Shown piece by piece: positions 27,286-36,022 of a stretch of DNA of 64,000 bases (positions within the stretch are counted from its first letter, which is position 1; each line of letters begins with the position of its first letter). The notes under the pieces were generated by a model. That model had not been told where the DNA came from, did not search any database, and worked only from the letters and a program-made list of their open reading frames with translations. A program made the translations under genes and the position numbers. Source of the DNA: Octadecabacter ascidiaceicola. Its GTDB lineage: Bacteria; Pseudomonadota; Alphaproteobacteria; Rhodobacterales; Rhodobacteraceae. The stretch is taken from assembly GCF_900185015.1 (NCBI RefSeq), contig NZ_FXYD01000001.1:806001-870000 (forward strand). The letters are read 5' to 3'.

Positions 27286-27862
27286 ATCAATAACCTATTT
27301 TCGCTAATTTGTAGTCGGATATCATGGCAACACTATTTGAAATTTCGGAACAAAGCGACCTTCAATATACCCCCCCAATTCGATCAGTCTCGATATTATG
27401 CTGACAGTGAGATATGCAAAATATCTGCTTCTGCTCGTTCCCGTTGACAATGTAGATAAAGATAAGCTGATTCACTTAGAATTGGTCTCCACTGGCCCAC
27501 CTCGACTGCCAAGCTTGAGTACACTAGTTGGTATTTCGCGAGTCCGGTGAATGGCTGCAAAGCAGGCTGCAACCGCAGCATCTTGACTGGTCGTGAAAGG
27601 TAGATTTGGGCCGTCACCGCTCCAAATTAACAACCTTGAGGTGGATATTACACTCATTCTCATTAACCCATTTAATAAGCCGTTCGACCTCAAGAGGTAA
27701 GCGCATCTTGGCGCTAACGTCCATGCTAGGTTGAACTCTTTCAACTTCCAACCACCCTAGCAGGAAGCAGAGCTACCAAAGTCAATTTGGCGGGTAAAAT
27801 GGGGGACAAACTCAACCATGGCACACCTAAGTTATTGATAAAAAACTAACATTTAAAGGTAA
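27286..27862. other. Non-coding, AT-rich stretch at the left of the island remnant
   Basis: About 580 bp without a supportable gene. Two overlapping minus-strand frames (27396-27617 and 27472-27744) have no domain, no ribosome site and conflict with each other. The base composition is AT-rich compared with the chromosome around it. It is probably decayed DNA. Confidence 0.5.
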
Positions 27863-27970
27863 ATGGCGGACAGAGAGCAACTTTGTTCGAACACCTTGTT
27901 TGAGGAATTGGAGAACTGGAACGAGGTTCTCAAGCACCATAAAAATGACCTGCGAGGGCCACGCCTATGA
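27863..27970 (+). CDS. Small 35-residue ORF coupled to mobC
   Basis: A 36-codon frame from ATG at 27863 to TGA at 27968-27970, whose stop overlaps the mobC start (ATGA). The peptide is charged, with LFEELENWNEVLKHHKNDL in the middle. AAAGG lies 3-4 bases before the ATG, closer than ideal. It may be a leader peptide that drives mobC translation or a small mobilisation gene. No homologue is known to me. Confidence 0.4.
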   Translation: MADREQLCSNTLFEELENWNEVLKHHKNDLRGPRL

Positions 27971-28377
27971 GCCGCCTCGCACCATTTTCATTGCGCCTGA
28001 CCCCAGAGGAACGTTCCCAGCTTGAAGACCAAGCTGGGGCAATGCCGCTGGCGTCCTATATCAAGTCTGTGGTTTTTGCTGCTGAAGCTCCTAAATATCG
28101 GAAGCGGCGGAAACCACCTGTTGCGGAGCAACAGCTCTTGGCTGAGGTGCTGGCCCGTCTTGCCCAGACGCGGCATCCGAACAACCTCAATCAAATTGCC
28201 AAACACCTGAACCAAGGCACGCTGATCCTCGATCCAGAGCTGGAAGAGGATTTAAAATGCGCCGTGGCCGAAGTTGCATGGATGCGTTTGACGTTGATGC
28301 AGGCCTTGGGGATGGTCGCCCCACGTGAACGCCGCGCTTTCGGGCCGCCTTCATACCTGCCTTGGTGCGCTCGCTGA
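27967..28377 (+). pseudogene. mobC: MobC-type mobilisation protein, 3' end lost
   Basis: A 136-codon frame. Residues 1-118 are MobC-like: an N-terminal ribbon-helix-helix (FSLRLTPEERSQLEDQAG and YIKSVVF), then the conserved NNLNQIAKHLNQG and a final helix reaching MRLTLMQALGM. In plasmids MobC helps the relaxase open DNA at oriT. After about base 28315 the frame runs antisense through the adjacent serine recombinase gene, so the native C-terminus is gone and the last ~17 residues are foreign. No relaxase gene follows. I read this as a truncated remnant, though the RHH domain is intact. Confidence 0.7.
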
Positions 28378-28804
28378 TATTTTCCCGCTCAAATTCTGCG
28401 AATACGGCTAACTGACCGTAAAGCATGCGCCCAACGGCTGTCGTTGTATCAATGCCTTGTGTGATCGCCTGAAAGTCCACATTGCGATCTCGCAAATCGC
28501 TGAGCAGTTGCAACAGGTGGATGGTTGAGCGCCCTAGTCGATCCAGTTTCCAAACCACCAGCGTGTCACCCGCCTTTAGGCTGGTGAGCATGTCATCAAG
28601 GCCGACACGGTTTTTGATTTTGCCTGACACGCCATGATCGCCGTAAATCACATCACACCCCACCGCCTTCAGCGCATCTACCTGCAAAGCCTCGCTTTGG
28701 TCTTTGTCTGACACGCGCACATATCCAATTTTGCGTCCCTGTCCTTTGGCTTCATTCATACCCAAATCGTAGCAGTCAAAATCGTTCTCACAAACGCGTT
28801 TCAT
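28187..28804 (-). pseudogene. Serine recombinase (resolvase/invertase type), C-terminal domain lost
   Basis: A 205-codon frame. Residues ~25-165 are a resolvase catalytic domain: IGYVRVSDKDQ with the active serine, VWKLDRLGRS with the conserved arginines, and FAEFERENISERTKAGM leading to GVHVGRP. Instead of the DNA-binding helix-turn-helix that should follow GRP, the last ~37 residues are antisense mobC sequence. The break lies near 28310-28320, the same point at which mobC is cut. The catalytic domain is intact but site recognition is probably lost. Confidence 0.8.
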
Positions 28805-28875
28805 GGTGTTTTCCTCTTGAGAAAAGGGTTCCCTTTTCTAAGGCGCGCTGAGTAACGATTTGAAGCAATGACTCC

Positions 28876-29283
28876 CTAAAGAAAACTGTGGATAAACAGT
28901 GGCGGGATGACTTTGCGGGTGCGCTGCACCAATCCCATTGATTTGTCGAAACGCGCGATGCTCAATTTTCCTTTGATGGCATGGTTCTCGAGGTAATCAG
29001 CCCATGCGTCTGTATGCAGTTTTGGAAATAATCTGGGATCAACTACATGCGCCGTTTCAGAGTGATGCTCTGCGATCCAAGCGTGGATCAGCTTGGCTTT
29101 GGCGCGTCCGATGGCTCCGCTGCGGAAATTTGATAGATAATCGGTCCCAACCATCAACTTGTGGCCAAAGGCCTGCTCCATATTGGCTTCCACGCTCAAG
29201 CTGGTGGTATCTGCGATTGCGCGGGCGACGAGATAGAGGGCAGCGCGATCAGCTTTGGTTGCTGTCTTCCAAGTGTTATCCAC
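28876..29283 (-). CDS. Hypothetical protein of the island remnant
   Basis: A 135-residue protein of mixed charge with tryptophans (AWIAEHH, AWADYLENH) and no signal peptide or membrane segment. I recognise no family. It lies 71 bp downstream of the resolvase-type gene on the same strand, reading toward it from the right, and is divergent from the next small gene. Its size and balanced composition make it a plausible real gene, perhaps an accessory of the mobile element. Confidence 0.5.
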   Translation of the reverse strand: MDNTWKTATKADRAALYLVARAIADTTSLSVEANMEQAFGHKLMVGTDYLSNFRSGAIGRAKAKLIHAWIAEHHSETAHVVDPRLFPKLHTDAWADYLENHAIKGKLSIARFDKSMGLVQRTRKVIPPLFIHSFL

Positions 29284-29496
29284 ATCAAAATCCTTGCCTC
29301 AAAACTACCCGATTTTACCCGCAACCTACGGCCATTACAGCGGTATTCTAGGATATCCAAATCCCGAAGCCAGAAAATTCGCGCTTTGGGTTTTGGGAAT
29401 ATTATCCTATGATGTTCCACTTATGTTCTCTCATGCTGAGAGGCGAAAAGGAGACCCCAAACCAGAGAAACGCCGAGAGGCAGAAAGAGGCAGGCC

Positions 29497-29817
29497 ATGA
29501 CCGATATCCCCCCAGAGTTTAATCCCGAGACCGCGCCACCCGCGCTGCACATCGATTGGGACGCCTATCTGCCGTTTTTCGAAGATGAGGATATCTCGGA
29601 AGAGGACAAGCGCGAGCTGATTGAAGCTCTGTGGTCGATCATGGTGAGCTTCGTTGATCTCGGCTTTGGTATCCATCCTGTTCAACAGGCCTGTGGAAAA
29701 GACGTGTCTTTGGCAGAAATGCCCGCTGTGGATGTGCTAAACTTACCCAATACCAAAACAACTTTTGAAACTGCCGCAGCCCCCGAGACTGACGCGCAAC
29801 AGGAAGGGAGTCTTTAA
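29497..29817 (+). CDS. Hypothetical acidic protein preceding a serine recombinase
   Basis: A 106-residue acidic protein (DWDAYLPFFEDEDISEEDKRE near the middle, then a helix LIEALWSIMVSFVDLGFGIHP). It has a GAGGCAG ribosome site. Its TAA stop overlaps the ATG of the recombinase (TAATG), so the pair are coupled. Small acidic proteins of this look often precede large serine recombinases in Rhodobacteraceae elements and may modulate them; that link is from memory and not verified here. Confidence 0.6.
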   Translation: MTDIPPEFNPETAPPALHIDWDAYLPFFEDEDISEEDKRELIEALWSIMVSFVDLGFGIHPVQQACGKDVSLAEMPAVDVLNLPNTKTTFETAAAPETDAQQEGSL

Positions 29818-30875
29818 TGGAAACAAAACAACACGCCGTCATTTACGCCCGCGTTTCGAGCGTCGCTCAATTGAAGAAGGGTGACGGGTTGGCATCGCAA
29901 GAAAGCCGTTGTCGTGAATACGCCCGTTATAAGGGCTATGAGGTGCTTGAGGTCTTCAGTGACAACAAATCGGGCGGTGATGCTGATCGTCCCGCCATGA
30001 TTGCCCTGCTGGCGTATCTGAAAGCGCAAAAGGAAACCTGCGTTGTCATCATTGACGACATTAATCGCTTTGCGCGGGATGTGGTTGGGGCGCTCTTCAC
30101 AAGCGTTTATATGGTCCCAACGGAGATGCCTAACAGTTCCCGACCGCAAAGCAGTCAGGATAGTGAATTTCAGAGCATCAGCACCCACGGTCTTTTGGTG
30201 TTCTAATTCCTCGAATAAAAAAGGAACATCGTCATGTCTCATGGCCGCGAAATGCTTTGCGTTCGATTTTTGCTTAGCTAATCCTGCACTGATTGCACCA
30301 GCGGGGTTGTCACCTGTCCGGTATCCGTGCGCCGTCGACCAATCGAGTGTAACACCAATCCGCTGCCGCACGCGCCGAGCAGTTACCTGTTTTTTATTCC
30401 AGATAGGTTTCAGAGCAGCAATGACGTGCCTTGCATGAATATCGTCCACGTTTAGATGCCCGATGTGAGGGAATGCGTAGGTCCGCAGAGTGTTAATCCA
30501 TTGGTCCTTATGCTTTCCATTTTTCCCCGTGTTCGCGACTAGTTCTTGATGGGTCTGAACTGCTGCCTCAGCAAAAGTTAGGATACCGAGGTCTTTTTTT
30601 GACATCTCAACGCGCGGATCCAATCCAGCGAATATTTTGCGCCTATACTGAAACGCCGCCTCCCTAGCGTCTGAAAGTGAGACCGACCGAAGTGGTCCGA
30701 GACCAAAATCAATTCTTTTTCCCCGCAAAACTGCGCGAAGCATCCAATGCCTCGCCCCTGACTTGCTAACAACAAGGTACAGACCAGCACCATCAGTATG
30801 CCTCCCGGGAGGTGCCGTCCTTACAAAGGCTGCTGATAATCGTTTCTCGCTATGTGGTGCTTTTGCTTTGGGCAT
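29814..30875 (-). pseudogene. Tyrosine integrase of a tRNA-Ser-associated island, 3' end lost
   Basis: Starting at 30875, the protein has the N-terminal DUF4102-type region of P4-like integrases (HTDGAGLYLVVSKSGARHWMLRA, GLGPLRSVSLSDAR), a core-binding domain, and the first catalytic arginine in TILTALRSGTVRHLRWDHI near residue 250. The sequence then changes, near base 30095, into antisense serine recombinase, so the HxxR and tyrosine motifs are missing and the enzyme must be inactive. Its start is about 120 bp from the 3' end of tRNA-Ser(UGA), the classic place for such an integrase. Confidence 0.85.
29817..30206 (+). pseudogene. Serine recombinase fragment, truncated after ~90 residues
   Basis: Residues 1-90 match the start of a serine recombinase catalytic domain: AVIYARVSSVAQLKKGDGL with the active serine, SQESRCREYAR, and VIIDDINRFARDVVG. 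Beyond about base 30095 the frame reads through sequence belonging, on the other strand, to the tyrosine integrase, so the remaining ~40 residues are not recombinase. A functional enzyme would need at least 50 more catalytic residues plus a DNA-binding region. It is a fragment. Confidence 0.8.
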
Positions 30876-30995
30876 ATCGGGATTGCGCCAAAAGCAGCCC
30901 CACATTCAACCCCACATTTGGCATTTACCGAATTACAGTTAAAAGTGATGTTTTTCAGTTATAACGAAGCCAAAACGCCCCCGAAAAAGGGCATA

Positions 30996-31085
30996 TGGCG
31001 GAGGCTCAGGGATTCGAACCCTGGGGACGCTTTCACGCCCGTCGGTTTTCAAGACCGGTGCATTCGACCACTCTGCCAAACCTCC
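30996..31085 (-). tRNA. tRNA-Ser (UGA)
   Basis: A 90-nt gene on the minus strand with encoded CCA. The 5' acceptor GGAGG pairs with CCTCC at the 3' end. The T arm is GGGTTCGAATCCC, the long variable arm is that of a class II tRNA, and the anticodon TGA (minus strand of 31049-31051) lies in a CTTGAAA loop. The 3' end faces the integrase fragment and was probably the integration site of the island. Confidence 0.97.
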
Positions 31086-31327
31086 GCTGCGCGCTACCTT
31101 TAAGGCGGGATGTTTGATTCTGAAAGTCCCTTTACGACCTCAATTGCATCAAACCTGTCTATGCGGCCCAAAGAGGAAATCCGCCGAAAGCGCACCAAAG
31201 CCTTTCAATGCAACGCGCGCGCGGCTAATGTTCCCGAAAGGCCTGCTATCGCGGGTTGATCAGTTTGAGCAGACCAAGCCCAAAAGGGCATCGCGCCTAA
31301 AAACCGGCGCAACAAAGAGGGCAAAAA

Positions 31328-32236
31328 ATGGCACACGGCATTTCAGGCAAAGCACTGGTATCAAAAAAGAAATTATCCATGGCACTGGCCGTCACATCGG
31401 TATTGGCGCTGACTGCGTGTGACGAGAACGGGGAATTTGCGTTCCCTACAATGGCAAACAACGGCAACGCTGACACAACCGTCACACCATCCCAAAGTGT
31501 GCAACTTGTCGAACGAGACGTCGAAGCGCCGGAAGCTTTTCAAGTAACGGAGCCCGGTTTGTGGGATGGTCGCCCATCGCTTGGTGGCGTTTGGGTCGCG
31601 CATCCAGACGTGTCTGAGCCGGAACGCGTCATCATTCGCAACCAAACAAACGGCACCTTTGTAATCGGTGCCTTGTTCCGCCGTGAACACGAAAACCCCG
31701 GCCCTGCGTTACAAGTTTCTTCAGATGCGGCATCCGCGCTTGAAATGCTTGCCGGAGCGCCAACGCAGCTTCAGGTTACAGCACTTCGCCGCGAAGAGGT
31801 TGCTGAAACGCCCGAGGCCATGCCAACCGCCGACTTCGAGGCCCCGACAGACATCGCTGCGGCGCCGATTGAAAGCTCCCCGCTTGATGGCGACGCGCCT
31901 GATCCGATTGCCGCCGCCGCCGCCGCGATTGACGCAGCTGATGTGGCGCCAGCGCCGGTTCCGACCCCGCGCCCAGCAGCGGCACCCGCTGCGTCCTCCA
32001 GCCTTGAACGCCCGTTCATCCAGCTCGGCATCTTCTCGGTTGAAGACAACGCCCGTGGAACTGCGGATCGCATGCGCGGCAACGGCATCGTGCCCACAGT
32101 GCTTGAGCAAACCAGCCAAGGTCGTACATTCTGGCGTGTTATCGTCGGCCCTGCCACATCCGAATCCGAACGCGCCGAGATTTTGCGCCAAGTCAAAGCA
32201 CAAGGCTTTGAAGACGCGTATTTCGTCACCAACTAA
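31328..32236 (+). CDS. SPOR-domain lipoprotein
   Basis: A 302-residue envelope lipoprotein: basic N-terminus, hydrophobic stretch and lipobox LTAC with the lipidated cysteine at residue 31. A middle region of unknown fold (residues ~65-160) is followed by an alanine/proline-rich linker (~165-220) and a C-terminal SPOR domain (~225-300: PFIQLGIFSVEDNARGTADR and FWRVIVGPA). SPOR domains bind denuded glycan strands of peptidoglycan at division sites. It lies 18 bp before a D,D-carboxypeptidase gene, which supports a wall-related role, much like RlpA-type proteins. Confidence 0.9.
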   Translation: MAHGISGKALVSKKKLSMALAVTSVLALTACDENGEFAFPTMANNGNADTTVTPSQSVQLVERDVEAPEAFQVTEPGLWDGRPSLGGVWVAHPDVSEPERVIIRNQTNGTFVIGALFRREHENPGPALQVSSDAASALEMLAGAPTQLQVTALRREEVAETPEAMPTADFEAPTDIAAAPIESSPLDGDAPDPIAAAAAAIDAADVAPAPVPTPRPAAAPAASSSLERPFIQLGIFSVEDNARGTADRMRGNGIVPTVLEQTSQGRTFWRVIVGPATSESERAEILRQVKAQGFEDAYFVTN

Positions 32237-32254
32237 CCGCCACCAAGAGGCCCT

Positions 32255-33442
32255 ATGATCCGCCATCTCGCTTCACTTGCACTGTTGATCACAAGCGCCG
32301 CACCGATCGGCGCGCAAACCTTCGACACGCGCGCCACGGCTGCCTATGTCCTGGACCATTCCACAGGCATCGTTTTGCTGGAAAAGAACGCGGACGACCC
32401 ACTGCCGCCCGCGTCGATGTCCAAACTAATGACGCTTTATATGGCGTTTGAGGCGATCAACCCGCTGAACGGGCAAGATCCAATCGTGACCGTCGATGAC
32501 GTTTTGCCCGTGTCCCAGCACTGCATGGATTACACCGGATCAACGATGTTTCTGGACACTACAGACCGTGTGAGCGTCGAAGACCTGTTGCGCGGTGTGA
32601 TCGTTCTGTCAGGCAACGATGCGTCCTGTGTGTTGGCCGAAGGCCTATCACGCAGTGGAACGGAAGCAGGGTTCGCCCAGCAGATGGCAATGCGTGCACG
32701 TGAACTTGGCATGATGAATTCCAGCTTCGCCAACTCCAATGGCTGGCCCGCAGCGGGCCAGCGCATGTCTATGCGTGACCTTGGAATACTGGCGGATCGG
32801 CTAATCACAGACTACCCAACGTTCTACCCGCTCTTTTCTGAGCAATCGTTCGACTATGACGGCGAACATCCGGCAAACACCCAGAACCGCAACCCATTGC
32901 TAGCTCTTGGCATTGGCGCAGATGGTTTGAAAACCGGCCATACGTCTGAGGCAGGCTACGGGCTGGTGGGATCCGCCAAACAAGGTGACCGTCGTGTGAT
33001 CTTCGTCATCACAGGTCTCGACAGCGCTCAAGCCCGTGCTGAGGAAGCCGAGCGCATCGTCAACTGGGCCTTCCGTCAGTTCGCCCAGCGCGATGTTGCC
33101 CGTGGCGGCACCCGTATCGCCCAAGCCGAAGTCTGGATGGGCGAAATGCCACATGTCGGCCTGATGCTTGAAGAAGACCTGTCTTTATTGGTGCCAACCG
33201 CTGGTGGCGCCGAAATTGACGCCGAAGTCATTTTCAACGGCCCGATCCAAGCGCCGATCACCCAAGGTGATTCAATCGCTGAGTTAGTGATCCGCCTCGA
33301 AAACCTACCAGAAACCCGAGTGCCGCTTGTTGCAGATACGAGCATTGCTGCCGGTGGGTTCAGCACCCGATTGCGCACTGCTGCAGATGTTTTGGTCGAA
33401 CGCGTCAGAACTCCTGACGACGCTCAGGTTGAGGTTGAATAA
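32255..33442 (+). CDS. dacC: D-alanyl-D-alanine carboxypeptidase (PBP5/6 family)
   Basis: Removes the terminal D-alanine from peptidoglycan pentapeptides in the periplasm. The 395-residue protein has a signal peptide (to near AAPIGAQ). The penicillin-binding triad is complete: S54-M-S-K57, S119-G-N121 and K226-T-G228. A C-terminal beta-rich domain follows at residues ~275-365, as in PBP5. No hydrophobic membrane helix is visible at the end, so anchoring would be by an amphipathic tail. It is cotranscribed with the SPOR lipoprotein and tmk. The symbol is by family only. Confidence 0.93.
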   Translation: MIRHLASLALLITSAAPIGAQTFDTRATAAYVLDHSTGIVLLEKNADDPLPPASMSKLMTLYMAFEAINPLNGQDPIVTVDDVLPVSQHCMDYTGSTMFLDTTDRVSVEDLLRGVIVLSGNDASCVLAEGLSRSGTEAGFAQQMAMRARELGMMNSSFANSNGWPAAGQRMSMRDLGILADRLITDYPTFYPLFSEQSFDYDGEHPANTQNRNPLLALGIGADGLKTGHTSEAGYGLVGSAKQGDRRVIFVITGLDSAQARAEEAERIVNWAFRQFAQRDVARGGTRIAQAEVWMGEMPHVGLMLEEDLSLLVPTAGGAEIDAEVIFNGPIQAPITQGDSIAELVIRLENLPETRVPLVADTSIAAGGFSTRLRTAADVLVERVRTPDDAQVEVE

Positions 33443-33444
33443 AC

Positions 33445-34086
33445 GTGGCAGAACACGCGCATGACGGCACGCCGCAAGGGTTGTTTATTTCCTTTGAGGG
33501 GATCGACGGTTCCGGCAAGTCGACACAAACCAAGCTACTACAGGACCGCATTCCCGAGGCGATCCTAACCCGCGAACCAGGCGGAAGCGCCGGTGCCGAA
33601 GAAATTCGCGCGTTGCTACTGACAGGCGATCCAGACCGTTGGTCCGCTGAAACCGAAATCCTGCTGTTCACGGCTGCACGTCGCGACCATTTGGAAAAGA
33701 CCATCCAGCCCGCGCTTGACGCAGGTAAGACCGTGATTTGTGACCGTTTCGCTGACAGTACCCGTGTTTATCAGGGCGCGACACGTGGTGATCTGCGTGG
33801 CACAGTTGATACGCTGCATGATGTCATGATCGGGCGCGAACCCGATCTGACCTTTATCATCGACATGGACCCTGCAGTCGCGCTTGCCCGCGGCCTTGCG
33901 CGGGGCTCCGGCGAAGACCGCTTTGAAGACATGGGGCTCGCGTTTCAGGAAACCCTACGCCACGGGTTCCTTGCCCTTGCCAACGCCCACCCAAATCGCT
34001 GCGTGCTGATTGATGGCAATCGTGACCCTGCTGCCGTTGCCGCTGAAATCGCAGTGCATGTAGCTGACCGCGCGATGGCCAGCTGA
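33445..34086 (+). CDS. tmk: Thymidylate kinase
   Basis: Phosphorylates dTMP to dTDP. The 213-residue enzyme has the P-loop FEGIDGSGKST near residues 13-23, the LTREPGG DR-like motif and the lid region RGSGEDRFE. Translation begins at GTG, 2 bp after the carboxypeptidase stop. Its TGA overlaps the holB ATG (TGATG), a conserved pairing in alphaproteobacteria. Confidence 0.95.
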   Translation: MAEHAHDGTPQGLFISFEGIDGSGKSTQTKLLQDRIPEAILTREPGGSAGAEEIRALLLTGDPDRWSAETEILLFTAARRDHLEKTIQPALDAGKTVICDRFADSTRVYQGATRGDLRGTVDTLHDVMIGREPDLTFIIDMDPAVALARGLARGSGEDRFEDMGLAFQETLRHGFLALANAHPNRCVLIDGNRDPAAVAAEIAVHVADRAMAS

Positions 34087-35213
34087 TGGCCACCGCCCCC
34101 GAAGATCGCCCCCTGCCCGACCAGATTGAAGGTGCACCGCACCCATCCGAGACGGTCGATCTTTTCGGGCAATCCCGCGCGGAAGCTGATTTTCTGGATG
34201 CTTTTGCGTCTGGTAGGCTGCATTCTGGATGGCTGATAACTGGCCCGCAAGGTGTGGGCAAAGCGACGCTCGCATGGCGCATGGCTGCATTTCTTTTGTC
34301 TCAACCACTTGTTGCCGAAGACGATATGTTTGGCGCGCCGCCACCACCGACCAGCCTAGTATTGGACGATGACCACCTTGATATGCGCCTTATCCGGTCT
34401 GGCGCGCACCCGCGCTTGTTTGTGCTGCGCCGCGCGTGGGATGACAAAAAAGACAAGCTTAAGTCCGTCATCACAGTGGACGAAGTCCGAAAGCTCAAGA
34501 ATTTCTTCGGCATGTCCGCGGCTGACGGCGGGCGCCGTGTGGTCATTGTTGACCCCGCTGATGAAATGAACGTCAACGCCGCCAATGCGATCCTGAAATT
34601 GCTAGAAGAACCGCCAGCGGATGCAGTGATCCTTTTGCTGTCCCACCAACCGTCCCGCCTTTTGCCCACCATCCGGTCGCGCTGTCGCGAATTGCGCTGT
34701 GGTTTACTTGGACCGGAAGACGTAACAGCCGCCCTTGCCGCCGCTGGCATCGAAACGGACGCGGGCGAAGCCCTTACCGCGCTCTCGGGTGGTTCTGTAG
34801 GTGAAGCGATCCGCTTGACGAACCTCGACGGCCTGTCCGTTTACGCCGAATTGATAAACCTGTTCAGTGGCTTACCCCGGTTTGACCGTCAGCGTGGACT
34901 TAAGCTCGCCGATAGTTGTGCAGGCAAAGCTAACGCCACGCGTTTTGCGCTCCTGCTTGACCTGATCGACAAATTCCTCGCTCGCACCGCTCGCGCTGGC
35001 ATTCAAGGGCCGCCTGCGACACAGGCCGCCCAAGGCGAAGCCGCGCTTCTGGCAAAGCTGTCGCCACATGACGGCGCCGCCCGCGCTTGGGCCACTTTGG
35101 CCCAAGACGTGTCCGAACGCACGCGCCATGGCATGGCCGTCAATCTTGACCCTGCCGCCCTCATCCTTGATACGCTATTTAAGATCGAAAAGGCCGCGCA
35201 GGACGTGACCTAA
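34086..35213 (+). CDS. holB: DNA polymerase III, delta' subunit
   Basis: A 375-residue clamp-loader subunit of the AAA+ fold. The phosphate-binding loop is GPQGVGKATLAW near residues 52-63 and the sensor region is DEVRKLKNFFGM followed by NAANAILKLLEEPP and LLLSHQPSRLLPTIRSRC, the SRC motif of clamp loaders. It lacks an evident zinc-binding cysteine cluster. Overlap with tmk shows coupling. Confidence 0.93.
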   Translation: MATAPEDRPLPDQIEGAPHPSETVDLFGQSRAEADFLDAFASGRLHSGWLITGPQGVGKATLAWRMAAFLLSQPLVAEDDMFGAPPPPTSLVLDDDHLDMRLIRSGAHPRLFVLRRAWDDKKDKLKSVITVDEVRKLKNFFGMSAADGGRRVVIVDPADEMNVNAANAILKLLEEPPADAVILLLSHQPSRLLPTIRSRCRELRCGLLGPEDVTAALAAAGIETDAGEALTALSGGSVGEAIRLTNLDGLSVYAELINLFSGLPRFDRQRGLKLADSCAGKANATRFALLLDLIDKFLARTARAGIQGPPATQAAQGEAALLAKLSPHDGAARAWATLAQDVSERTRHGMAVNLDPAALILDTLFKIEKAAQDVT

Positions 35214-35224
35214 GTGAGGATCAC

Positions 35225-36022
35225 ATGAGCACGCCACAGATTGTCGACAGCCACTGCCACCTAGACTTTCCAGACTTTGACGACGAACGCGCTGATGTAA
35301 TTGCGCGCGCAGTTGAAGCTGGCGTAAGTCGCATGGTCACGATCTGCACCCGTCTGCGCCTTGAACCACAAGTTCGCGCAATCGCTGAAACTTATGATCC
35401 TGTGTTTTACGCGGCAGGCACCCACCCGATGAGTGCCGCTGACGAGCCTTTGGCGAAGGTTGACGAATTGGTCGCCTTGACCCAGCATCCAAAGATGGTT
35501 GGCATCGGTGAAAGCGGATTGGATTACCACTACACCGCCGAAACGGCCGATGTTCAAAAGCAATCTCTGCGCGTGCATGTGCAAGCCGCACAAGAAACTG
35601 GCCTACCCTTGATCATCCACAACCGCGCATCGGATGATGATATGGCGGAAATCTTGGGGTCCGCGCACAAAGCAAAACCCTTTAAATGTGTGATGCACTG
35701 CTTTTCCAGCAGCGCTGAACTGGCGCGCACTGCACTTGATCACGGGTTTTACCTGTCTATGTCCGGCATCGCGGCCTTCCCGAAATCCCAAGAGCTACGC
35801 GATATCTTCGCCGCCGCACCAGTGGATCGAATTCTCGTGGAGACAGACAGCCCCTATCTTGCGCCCCCACCTCACCGGGGCCGCCGCAACGAACCTGCCT
35901 ACACTGCACACACAGCCAAAGTCGGGGCCGAAGTATTCGGCCTCAGCTATGAAGACTTCGCCGCGCAAACCACAGCCAATTTCGAACGCCTGTTCGACAA
36001 AGTCGCGGGGTGGGCACCATGA
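35225..36022 (+). CDS. tatD: TatD-family metal-dependent hydrolase
   Basis: A 265-residue hydrolase of the TatD/YcfH family, putative DNase. The metal ligands begin with H10-x-H12 in VDSHCHLDF, then GESGLDYHY, HNR and VMHCFS, and end in ETDSPYLAPPPHRGRRNEPAY. It follows holB by 11 bp and overlaps the next gene by 4 bp, the tmk-holB-tatD order common in alphaproteobacteria. Confidence 0.93.
   Translation: MSTPQIVDSHCHLDFPDFDDERADVIARAVEAGVSRMVTICTRLRLEPQVRAIAETYDPVFYAAGTHPMSAADEPLAKVDELVALTQHPKMVGIGESGLDYHYTAETADVQKQSLRVHVQAAQETGLPLIIHNRASDDDMAEILGSAHKAKPFKCVMHCFSSSAELARTALDHGFYLSMSGIAAFPKSQELRDIFAAAPVDRILVETDSPYLAPPPHRGRRNEPAYTAHTAKVGAEVFGLSYEDFAAQTTANFERLFDKVAGWAP

Noticed and set aside
27396-27744. 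Two overlapping minus-strand frames in the AT-rich region
   Set aside because: They conflict with each other and neither has a domain or start signal.
27861-27871. ATGGCGGA near 27863 as a possible left attachment site matching the tRNA-Ser end
   Set aside because: Only eight bases match and then diverge, too short for a P4-type attachment site.
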